Shown: positions 1-4,908 of the stretch, in pieces
Position numbering within the stretch: position 1 is the stretch's first letter
Layout: each line of letters begins with the position of its first letter
NCBI GenBank assembly: GCA_045636125.1
Contig: JAZTWX010000039.1
Location: 1 to 5,233 of the forward strand
Direction of reading: 5' to 3'
DNA length: 5,233 nucleotides
Source: HGM04593 sp045636125
Lineage (GTDB): Bacteria > Bacteroidota > Bacteroidia > Bacteroidales > Bacteroidaceae
Program-made: the position numbers and the translations under genes
The notes under the pieces: model-generated
The model's database searches: none
What the model was told of the DNA's origin: nothing
Seen by the model: the letters and a program-made list of their open reading frames with translations, nothing else

Positions 1-155
1 ACAAGTCGCAGGCGACATTCTTCGGTCGCTTCGTGGCTTGCCGCTCGCTGTTTGTCGCAAGTGCTTGGGCCGTCAACGACTCGCTTCGCTCAAACATGTC
101 TCCGGCTTTCCGGCGCATTGCTCGACATGCTCTCTGCGGCTGCGTAACGCAGCCT
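1..155. repeat. Palindrome-rich non-coding stretch
   Basis: No credible gene lies here. Several short inverted repeats can be read directly: GTCGC/GCGAC at 5-9 and 12-16; CATGTC/GACATG at 95-100 and 124-129, enclosing CCGG-CTTT-CCGG at 102-113; and the perfect 7-bp stem GGCTGCG-TAA-CGCAGCC at 138-154, followed by TTTTC. The last could act as a weak terminator on the + strand, but its T run is short and no gene precedes it in the window. The stretch probably continues to the left and belongs to the same repeat-rich style as the right flank. No function is assigned. Confidence 0.55.
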
Positions 156-228
156 TTTCGCTTTCAGCGACGAATTACTCTTGCTGTGAGAAAACAATAG
201 CAAAAGTAACTCGTCGCCAAAAGCGAAA
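156..228. repeat. 73-nt imperfect palindrome
   Basis: The two halves pair in four blocks: TTTCGCTTT (156-164) with AAAGCGAAA (220-228), GCGACGA (167-173) with TCGTCGC (211-217), TTACT (175-179) with AGTAA (205-209), and TTGCT (181-185) with AGCAA (199-203). That makes 26 pairs with small mismatches and a loop of about 13 nt. Its last two bases are shared with the first two of the next repeat unit (227-291), so the units are packed edge to edge. It could form a cruciform in DNA or a hairpin in RNA; no matching second copy was found in the window. Confidence 0.6.
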
Positions 229-291
229 GTTCGTGCCAGCGAGTGTAACGCAAGCTTGCTTGCAGGTTACGCAACGAGCGCAGCCGAACTT
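227..291 (+). repeat. 65-nt palindromic repeat, unit A, copy 1
   Basis: The outer stem is AAGTTCG (227-233) with CGAACTT (285-291). The inner stem is GTAAC (245-249) with GTTAC (266-270), then GCAAGC (250-255) with GCTTGC (258-263) around a TT turn; bases 264-265 (AG) bulge out. The segments between the two stems stay largely unpaired but are the best conserved part when compared with copy 2 at 4719-4783 on the other strand. The differences between the copies keep the pairing (see findings). Unit A therefore looks like a dispersed structured element of unknown role. Confidence 0.75.
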
Positions 292-304
292 GGTGAAACA
301 AATG

Positions 305-400
305 GTTGCGTTTAAGCGAGCGAAATACAAGCTTGCTTGATATTTCACCGCGAGCGCAAGCAACTTGGATACAATCAAAGGAGTGCCCAAAGGGCCTTGT
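305..400 (+). repeat. 96-nt direct repeat, unit B, copy 1
   Basis: It is identical to 4813-4908 except for three substitutions, all in the last 25 nt. The first 60 nt form an imperfect palindrome: GTTGC (305-309) with GCAAC (360-364), and inside it GAAATACAAGC (322-332) with the sequence at 335-346 around a TT turn, one A (340) bulged. The remaining 36 nt are a non-palindromic tail ending in a small GCCC/GGGC hairpin. The core CAAGCTTGCTTG is shared with unit A copy 1. No transposase or target-site duplication was seen, so it is called an interspersed repeat rather than a mobile element. Confidence 0.85.
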
Positions 401-424
401 CAGTGACGGAGGGGAGTGTTGTAC

Positions 425-450
425 TACAAGCGTTGCTTGTAAGTTTTTTT
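425..450 (+). terminator. Hairpin with T7 tract, intrinsic terminator candidate
   Basis: A perfect 7-bp stem, TACAAGC (425-431) with GCTTGTA (435-441), closes a GTT loop and is followed, after AG, by seven T (444-450). This is the layout of a Rho-independent terminator for rightward transcripts. No gene precedes it inside the window, so it either ends a transcript that starts to the left of position 1, or insulates the iron operon region from readthrough, or is a repeat that happens to look like one. Confidence 0.55.
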
Positions 451-476
451 GAGATACTTCGCTTTGCTCAGTATGA
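451..476. repeat. Short hairpin of a widespread intergenic type
   Basis: ATACT (454-458) pairs with AGTAT (470-474), with GC/GC (461-462 and 466-467) inside. The string resembles the GAGATnCTTCGC...GCTCAGnATGAC sequences often met between genes in many bacterial genomes (recalled, not searched). It follows the T tract of the preceding hairpin directly. No function is assigned. Confidence 0.35.
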
Positions 477-510
477 CAAACGTCATTTGGGTCAACATCT
501 ATATTATTGC

Positions 511-546
511 TTAAAACAAACCGCCGGAGACAAAAGCCCCGGCGGT
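511..546 (-). terminator. Leftward intrinsic terminator candidate
   Basis: Read on the - strand, ACCGCCGG pairs with CCGGCGGT (8 bp, positions 546-539 and 527-520) around an 11-nt loop, and the strand continues TTTGTTTT before AAGC. The G+C-rich stem with a T-rich tail fits an intrinsic terminator for leftward transcription. On the + strand the bases after the stem are GTTACG, so it would work poorly in that direction. The only candidate transcript it could end is the small leftward unit starting near 610. Confidence 0.45.
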
Positions 547-612
547 GTTACGTGCCACAGAATGAAGCACTAAATTAATAGATAAAACAATTTCATTAAT
601 AGGTTATTCACA
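511..612 (-). ncRNA. Candidate small leftward RNA (about 100 nt)
   Basis: It is inferred from a - strand promoter at 617-648 and a - strand terminator-like hairpin at 511-546, with no protein gene between. The transcript would start around 609-612 and end in the T-rich tail at 511-520. Visible parts in order: CTATTAAT twice, 21 nt apart (602-595 and 581-574); a GTGC/GCAC stem (570-567 and 555-552); then the terminator stem. A nine-codon reading frame, ATG at 596-594 to TAG at 572-570 (MKLFYLLI), lies in the 5' half and could be a leader peptide or chance. It matches no RNA family that I recognise. Expression is not shown by the sequence. Confidence 0.35.
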
Positions 613-616
613 CCTG

Positions 617-648
617 CAAAGGTAAAGCAGCGAACAACAGCAGCCAAT
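617..648 (-). promoter_or_regulatory. Leftward Bacteroidota-type promoter
   Basis: The + strand reads CAAAGGTA at 617-624 and CAAT at 645-648. On the - strand this is ATTG, 20 nt, TACCTTTG, which fits the Bacteroidota sigma factor consensus (-33 TTTG-like, spacer 19-21, -7 TAnnTTTG). The -33 variant and spacer are the same as in the rightward promoter at 763-794, giving a divergent promoter pair. Transcription would begin near 609-612 and run left. Confidence 0.5.
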
Positions 649-669
649 AACAAAAAATGAGCATTTTGC

Positions 670-761
670 GTTAAAACATAACAACATATAACCACAAGAG
701 AGGGGAAAACGCCCAATTAGTTATAAATAACCACCGAAAGGCATTATTTGTTAAAAATAAC
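670..761. promoter_or_regulatory. GTTA/TAAC dyads, possible operator sites
   Basis: GTTATAAATAAC (720-731) and GTTAAAAATAAC (750-761) are 12-bp dyads (GTTA-N4-TAAC) that differ at one base and start 30 bp apart, close to three helical turns. A looser form, GTTAAAACATAAC (670-682), has a 5-nt centre. The 750-761 site ends one base before the -33 box of the feoAB promoter, so a bound protein could activate or block it. The regulator is unknown: candidates are an iron- or redox-responsive protein, or the LuxR-type product of the third gene. These are read as sites only from symmetry, repetition and position. Confidence 0.4.
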
Positions 762-762
762 T

Positions 763-794
763 ATTGCGGGAGTATAAAAAGAGAAGTATTTTTG
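763..794 (+). promoter_or_regulatory. Promoter of the feoAB operon
   Basis: ATTG (763-766), a 20-nt spacer, and TATTTTTG (787-794) match the Bacteroidota promoter form (-33 box, 19-21 nt, TAnnTTTG). The predicted transcript start is about 800-802, which leaves a leader of roughly 132 nt before the feoAB start codon. No equally good promoter was seen between this point and the gene, nor at the two downstream gene junctions, so all three genes are probably driven from here. Confidence 0.7.
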
Positions 795-800
795 CAATCG

Positions 801-933
801 GTTACAAAAGACTCGGCGCAAAGCTTGCACACAAGCAAATACAACCCGCTTTTGTACAAAACAGGCAACGCCCGCAAGCAAAGAGCGTTGCTTGAGTAAA
901 AAGAAAAAAGAGATAATATATAAAATATATAAG
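801..933 (+). promoter_or_regulatory. Structured 5' leader of the feoAB mRNA
   Basis: The leader holds GCTTG/CAAGC (823-827 and 832-836), the perfect 12-bp palindrome TTTTGTACAAAA (850-861), and two stems that exclude one another: GCAACGC/GCGTTGC (865-871 and 885-891) and CAAGCAA/TTGCTTG (875-881 and 888-894). The last 40 nt are A/T-rich and unstructured up to the start codon, with no Shine-Dalgarno sequence, as usual in this phylum. Competing stems could let a ligand, protein or translation state change expression, but no known riboswitch class is recognised. The palindrome could equally be a DNA operator. Confidence 0.4.
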
Positions 934-3303
934 ATGAAACTTTCGGAACTGAAAAATGGAGAAACCGCCATTATTGTACGCCTTTCGGGGCACGGAGGAT
1001 TCCGCAAACGAATAATGGAAATGGGATTTGTGAGGGGCGAGAAGGTGAAGTCGGTGCTCGACTCTCCTATGCACGACCCCGTAAAATACCACGTTATGGG
1101 GTACGATGTTTCGTTGCGTCGCAACGAGGCCGAAATGATTGAAGTTCTGCCCGAAGAGGAGGCAAAAAAAGAGCTCACCCCCGCCCCGTCGTTCACCTGT
1201 ATGTCGGTGTGCGAGGAGTGCAACGGCTGCGCGTGCCGCAACTGCACGCAGCGCAAGGTATCTACCCGCAAGGACAAGGTGATAAACGTTGCGCTGGTGG
1301 GTAACCCCAACAGCGGAAAGACATCTATCTTCAATGCACTTTCGGGCAAGAACGAGCACGTGGGCAATTACGGCGGTGTGACTGTGGATGCAAAAAGCGG
1401 AAGTTTCAACTACAAGGGTTACCGCATTAACCTCACCGACCTGCCCGGCACATACTCCATTGCGGCTTACTCGCCCGAGGAGATTTATGTGCGCCGTCAC
1501 CTCTTCGGCCAAATGCCCGACATTATAATAAATACCGTGGTTGCATCGAACATTGAGCGCAATCTCTACCTCACCACCGAGCTCATCGATATGAACCTGC
1601 GCACCGTGGTGGCACTTAATATGTATGACGAGCTTATGGCAAGCGGTGCGCAGCTCAATCACGAGCACCTGGGCGCAATGATGGGTATTCCTATGGTGCC
1701 TGTAATTGGAAAGACAGGCAAGGGGCTCGACGTGCTGCTCGACATTGTAATTGAGCTTTTCGAGGGCAAGAACAAGACCATTCGCCACATACACATAAAC
1801 TACGGTAACACGCTCGAGAACGAGATTATACCCCTGTCGAACGAGCTTCACAAGGCTCACGACCTGCCCCACCAGTTCCCCGTGCGCTACTGGGCACTGA
1901 AATTGTTGGAAGGCGACAAGGAGGCTATTGAGGAGTTGCAGCACTGCACCGCGCTCGAGACGTGGAAGCAGATGGCCGAAAAAGGGGCGAAAAAGATACT
2001 CAACCGCACAAAAATTGATGTTGAGACTACCATAAGCGACGCAAAATACGGCTTCATAAACGGTGCTTTGCAAGAGACCTTCACTGCAGGCGACAAAGAC
2101 ACGCAGAAAAAGACAAGGAGGATAGACCGCCTTGTGGCCAACCGTTGGCTGGGTTTCCCCATTTTCATTTTTGTAATGTGGGTTATGTTCACCACTGTAT
2201 TTGTTGCAGGTGCCTACCCGCAGGAGTGGATAGAGATGCTCTTTTCGTGGCTGGGCGATGCTGCCACAACAATTCTGCCGCAGGGCATTCTGCAGGACTT
2301 TGTTGTAGACGGCATAATAGGCGGCGTGGGCAGCGTTGCAGTGTTTATCCCGCAAATACTCATTCTGTATCTTTTCATCTCGCTTATGGAAGATTCGGGC
2401 TATATGTCGCGTGCCGCGTTCATTATGGACAGGCTGATGCACAAAATGGGCCTGCACGGAAAGTCGTTTATCCCCATGCTTATGGGATTCGGCTGTAACG
2501 TGCCCGCAATAATGGCCACACGCACCATTGAGAGCCGCAGCAGCCGCATAATAACCATTCTTGTAACGCCATTTATGTCGTGCAGCGCACGCTTGCCGGT
2601 GCTTGTGATGTTCGCCGGAGCATTCTTCCCGGGACACGCCCCCACCGTGCTCATCGCACTCTATCTGCTGGGTATTGCAGTGGCTGTTCTCACAGCGCGC
2701 CTGCTGCGCCTCACACGTTTCAAGAAGGACGAAACACCGTTTGTAATGGAGCTACCCCCTTACCGCATTCCCTCGCCCCGCGCCACCCTGCGCCATATGT
2801 GGGAGAAATGCGCGCAGTATATAAAGAAAATTGGTACAACCATAATGCTGGCAACCATTGTAATATGGGCACTCAGCTATTTCCCACGCCCCGCCGAGGG
2901 TGAGCAGGCTCCCGCCGAGAACTACTCGCAATCGTATATAGGGCAAATTGGTCACGCCATTGAACCGCTTATGGCACCGCTCGGGCAAAATTGGCGTTCA
3001 AGCGTGGCAATACTCACAAGCATTCCCGCAAAAGAGCTTGTGGTGAGCACCTTCGGCGTGCTTTACAGCAGCGACAGCGAAGAGGGCATTCAGGAGGATT
3101 TGAAGAAATCGGGCGACTTTACACAAAGCTCGGCAGCAGCTTTCCTTGTGTTCATTCTGCTCTTCTTCCCCTGCATTGCAACAATTGCCACCATTGCCAC
3201 CGAAACGGGCAGCCGTTGGTGGGCGCTCTTCTCCATTGTATACAACACAGCCGTTGCCTGGGTGGCCGGGTACGTTGTCTACACCATTGCCAACCTTTTA
3301 TAA
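934..3303 (+). CDS. feoB: FeoA-FeoB fusion, ferrous iron transporter
   Basis: GTP-driven importer of Fe(II) across the inner membrane (789 residues from ATG 934). Residues 1-72 are an FeoA SH3-like domain (from MKLSELKNGE). Residues 89-104 form a linker with six cysteines. From about 116 comes the G domain: G1 GNPNSGKT (123-130), switch I with T150, G3 DLPG (169-172), G4-like NMYD (229-232). A helical domain follows to about 400, then the polytopic membrane part with the FeoB signatures GFGCNVPAIMATRTIE (518-533), TPFMSCSARLPV (545-556) and FPCIATIATIATE (745-757). ATG 934 is preferred over TTG 892 because the FeoA domain begins there; the extra 14 residues would be only a Lys/Ile/Tyr-rich tail. 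Fusion of FeoA to FeoB is common in Bacteroidota. No FeoC-like gene is present. The next gene starts 7 nt after the stop. Oddity: the Cys-rich linker. Confidence 0.96.
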   Translation: MKLSELKNGETAIIVRLSGHGGFRKRIMEMGFVRGEKVKSVLDSPMHDPVKYHVMGYDVSLRRNEAEMIEVLPEEEAKKELTPAPSFTCMSVCEECNGCACRNCTQRKVSTRKDKVINVALVGNPNSGKTSIFNALSGKNEHVGNYGGVTVDAKSGSFNYKGYRINLTDLPGTYSIAAYSPEEIYVRRHLFGQMPDIIINTVVASNIERNLYLTTELIDMNLRTVVALNMYDELMASGAQLNHEHLGAMMGIPMVPVIGKTGKGLDVLLDIVIELFEGKNKTIRHIHINYGNTLENEIIPLSNELHKAHDLPHQFPVRYWALKLLEGDKEAIEELQHCTALETWKQMAEKGAKKILNRTKIDVETTISDAKYGFINGALQETFTAGDKDTQKKTRRIDRLVANRWLGFPIFIFVMWVMFTTVFVAGAYPQEWIEMLFSWLGDAATTILPQGILQDFVVDGIIGGVGSVAVFIPQILILYLFISLMEDSGYMSRAAFIMDRLMHKMGLHGKSFIPMLMGFGCNVPAIMATRTIESRSSRIITILVTPFMSCSARLPVLVMFAGAFFPGHAPTVLIALYLLGIAVAVLTARLLRLTRFKKDETPFVMELPPYRIPSPRATLRHMWEKCAQYIKKIGTTIMLATIVIWALSYFPRPAEGEQAPAENYSQSYIGQIGHAIEPLMAPLGQNWRSSVAILTSIPAKELVVSTFGVLYSSDSEEGIQEDLKKSGDFTQSSAAAFLVFILLFFPCIATIATIATETGSRWWALFSIVYNTAVAWVAGYVVYTIANLL

Positions 3304-3310
3304 TGTAACA

Positions 3311-4024
3311 ATGACACCACAAGCAACATACAAGAGCAATATGAAAATGGCCGACCTCATAGCGGCCGACAACTCACTTTTGTCGATACTTCAACGCTGG
3401 GGCATAAGCCTGGGGTTCGGCGAGGCAACTGTGGGTGAGATATGCACGCAGCACGGAATTTCTACCGACCTTTTCCTTGAGATTTGCAATATACACTCTT
3501 TCCGCAACTACACACCGCAAATAGAGAGCCTCGACGAAAAGGACATAAGCAACATTACAGCCTACCTGCGCGCATCGCACAAGTACTACAAGGAAAAGTG
3601 CTTCCCCACCATACACAACAGCATACACGCGCTTGTGAAGGAGCTCGATGCTGTGAGCCACCGCCTCATTGACAAGTTCTACGACGATTACGACAACGAG
3701 GTGAACGGGCACTTCAAGTACGAGGAAGAGACTGTCTTCCCCTACATCGATGCTCTGCTCACCCACACCGCAAACAGCAATACCGGGCTCTACAGCATTG
3801 TGAAATTCGAGGAGAACCACAGTAACATAAGCGAAAAACTGAACGACCTGAAGAATATAATAATAAAATACCTGCCGCGCGAATGTGCGCAAGAGCAGCG
3901 CTTCAACATTCTGGACGAGATATACGCCGTGGAGAGCGACCTGCGCAAGCACTCCTTGATAGAGAACAAGCTACTAATTCCCCTTGTGGAGATAATGGAA
4001 AAGCACAATGGACAAGACTGCTAA
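3311..4024 (+). CDS. Hemerythrin-like di-iron protein, RIC/ScdA/YtfE type
   Basis: 237 residues, cytoplasmic (no signal peptide or membrane segment). The N-terminal part (about 11-62) resembles the ScdA_N domain, but where that family has CCGG this protein reads LGFGEAT (34-40). The C-terminal part is a four-helix hemerythrin fold with likely iron ligands H90 (ASHKYY), H134 and E138 (HFKYEEETVFP), H170 (EENH), and H214 and E218 (HSLIENKLLIP). Family members with this fold bind a di-iron site and are linked to repair of Fe-S clusters or to O2/NO handling; which applies here is not shown. ATG 3311 follows the feoB stop by 7 nt; the upstream in-frame start at 3146 lies inside feoB and would add a proline-rich tail with no domain. 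It overlaps the next gene by 17 nt, so translation is probably coupled. M11 or M13 are possible alternative starts. Confidence 0.9.
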   Translation: MTPQATYKSNMKMADLIAADNSLLSILQRWGISLGFGEATVGEICTQHGISTDLFLEICNIHSFRNYTPQIESLDEKDISNITAYLRASHKYYKEKCFPTIHNSIHALVKELDAVSHRLIDKFYDDYDNEVNGHFKYEEETVFPYIDALLTHTANSNTGLYSIVKFEENHSNISEKLNDLKNIIIKYLPRECAQEQRFNILDEIYAVESDLRKHSLIENKLLIPLVEIMEKHNGQDC

Positions 4025-4601
4025 ACACAAGATAGTGCTCATTGAACCGTCGGAGATAATAACCGCCGGCCTCTCCAGTATAATAGCACGCAACCCCGAA
4101 TTCAGTATCGTGCAGGCTGTGAGCAGCCCCGGCTATTATTACCCGCAAAGCAGCGATGCCGACATTATAATCATTAACCCCACGGTAATTGATTACAATG
4201 AACGGTTCGACATACGCAGCTATTTTGGCAAGGAGAATGTTGCAATTGTTGCACTCACCCACGGCAGCATCGACGAGAATGTATTGCGGCAATACGACGG
4301 TTGCATTGGCATTTACGACAATGCAGCACGTATAATTCAGAAACTGCGCAACGCACTCGAGGAGAATGCCCAGCAGCCGCGCAACGACCTCAACGAGCTT
4401 TCGGGGCGCGAGCGTGACATTCTCACTGCCGTTGCCAAAGGAAAAACCAACAAGGAGATTGCCGACGAGTTTAATATCTCAATTTACACGGTTATTTCGC
4501 ACCGTCGCAATATTTCGCAGAAATTGGGTATAAACAGTATCCCCGGCCTCACAGTTTATGCTATTATGAATAAACTGGTGGATATCAATGATTTTGGGTA
4601 G
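4008..4601 (+). CDS. LuxR-family regulator with degenerate receiver domain
   Basis: 197 residues. Residues 8-120 look like a CheY-type receiver (IVLIEPSEIITAGLSSII at 9-26), but the acidic pair at the start is IEPSE (12-16) and the site after strand 3 reads IIIINPTVID (53-62) with N57 where the phospho-acceptor Asp is expected; the conserved Thr is present (ALTHG, 82-86) while the conserved Lys is not evident. Residues 130-190 are a full LuxR/GerE helix-turn-helix (LSGRERDILTAVAKG, NKEIADEFNIS, TVISHRRNISQKLGI). It is therefore a DNA-binding regulator that probably does not answer to a histidine kinase. Its start lies inside the hemerythrin-like gene (17-nt overlap), which points to a shared job: the di-iron protein may be its sensor partner, and this operon or its divergent promoter may be its target. 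Both are inferences. Confidence 0.92.
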   Translation: MDKTAKHKIVLIEPSEIITAGLSSIIARNPEFSIVQAVSSPGYYYPQSSDADIIIINPTVIDYNERFDIRSYFGKENVAIVALTHGSIDENVLRQYDGCIGIYDNAARIIQKLRNALEENAQQPRNDLNELSGRERDILTAVAKGKTNKEIADEFNISIYTVISHRRNISQKLGINSIPGLTVYAIMNKLVDINDFG

Positions 4602-4652
4602 CATTTCCCTAATAGAATTCTTTTCTTTTATATACTCTCGGGCTACTTTTTT
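4598..4652 (+). terminator. Weak operon-end terminator candidate
   Basis: GTAGC (4598-4602, covering the stop codon of the LuxR-type gene) can pair with GCTAC (4642-4646), directly followed by six T (4647-4652). The loop is long (39 nt) and the stem short, so this is a poor intrinsic terminator. It is listed because it is the only hairpin plus T tract in the 60 nt after the operon. Confidence 0.25.
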
Positions 4653-4660
4653 GTGGGCAA

Positions 4661-4718
4661 TAGGCTCCGCAACCCGCTTTGCGCGGGGCAACGCGGGCGA
4701 GCGTTGCACTGCCTTGCG
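4661..4718. repeat. Two short hairpins after the operon
   Basis: CCCGC/GCGGG (4673-4677 and 4683-4687) is followed directly by GCAACGC/GCGTTGC (4688-4694 and 4701-4707) with a GGGCGA loop. The second stem has exactly the same 7-bp arms as one stem in the feoAB leader (865-871 and 885-891), with a different loop. The pair sits immediately left of unit A copy 2. No gene is present. Confidence 0.5.
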
Positions 4719-4783
4719 AAATTTAGCTGCGCTCGTTGAGTAACCTGCAAATAAATTTGCGTTACACTCGCTTGCATAAATTT
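4719..4783 (-). repeat. 65-nt palindromic repeat, unit A, copy 2 (inverted)
   Basis: Read on the - strand it aligns without gaps to 227-291 with 12 differences in 65. Its outer stem is AAATTTA/TAAATTT (4719-4725 and 4777-4783), extendable by further pairs including one G-T wobble. The inner stem is GTAAC/GTTAC (4740-4744 and 4761-4765) plus GCAAAT/ATTTGC (4747-4752 and 4755-4760) around an AA turn. The unpaired segments are nearly unchanged relative to copy 1, while both stems have been rewritten with pairing kept. Confidence 0.75.
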
Positions 4784-4812
4784 TGCGACGGCTGATACTT
4801 TAGTGTCACAAA

Positions 4813-4908
4813 GTTGCGTTTAAGCGAGCGAAATACAAGCTTGCTTGATATTTCACCGCGAGCGCAAGCAACTTGGATACAATCAAAGGGGTGCCCGAAG
4901 GGCTTTGT
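4813..4908 (+). repeat. 96-nt direct repeat, unit B, copy 2
   Basis: Same unit as 305-400, offset by 4508 bp, same orientation, three substitutions (all in the tail), no gaps. Internal palindrome: 4830-4840 with 4843-4854. The similarity starts sharply at 4813 and stops sharply after 4908, which suggests a discrete unit rather than a decayed long duplication. Together the two copies bracket the whole iron operon. Confidence 0.85.

Noticed and set aside
201..208. Reverse-strand TACTTTTG resembling a -7 box
   Set aside because: It is part of the 156-228 palindrome and has no -33 partner at the right distance.
38..340. Open frame of 100 codons in the left flank
   Set aside because: It runs through several palindromes and repeat units A and B, has no domain and no promoter in the Bacteroidota form, so it is repeat-derived.
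1..450. CRISPR array
   Set aside because: The repeats are palindromic, of unequal length and not separated by regular unique spacers; no cas gene is present.
892..933. TTG start adding 14 residues to feoAB
   Set aside because: The added Lys/Ile/Tyr-rich tail precedes a canonical FeoA N-terminus and comes from the leader hairpin and its A/T-rich tail.
801..933. Known riboswitch in the feoAB leader
   Set aside because: No recognised metal-sensing or other riboswitch core could be matched by eye; only simple hairpins were seen.
802..2637. Long open frame on the - strand (611 codons) opposite feoAB
   Set aside because: It lies antisense to a full-length, well-conserved FeoA-FeoB gene, has an odd His/Ala/Val/Cys-rich composition and no recognisable domain; such frames arise from the codon bias of the real gene.
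3146..3310. Upstream start for the hemerythrin-like gene
   Set aside because: It lies wholly inside feoAB in another frame and yields a proline-rich segment outside the domain; ATG 3311 sits right after the feoAB stop.
305..4908. Composite transposon bounded by unit B
   Set aside because: There is no transposase, the units are only 96 nt, and no target-site duplication is visible; the interspersed repeat reading needs fewer assumptions.
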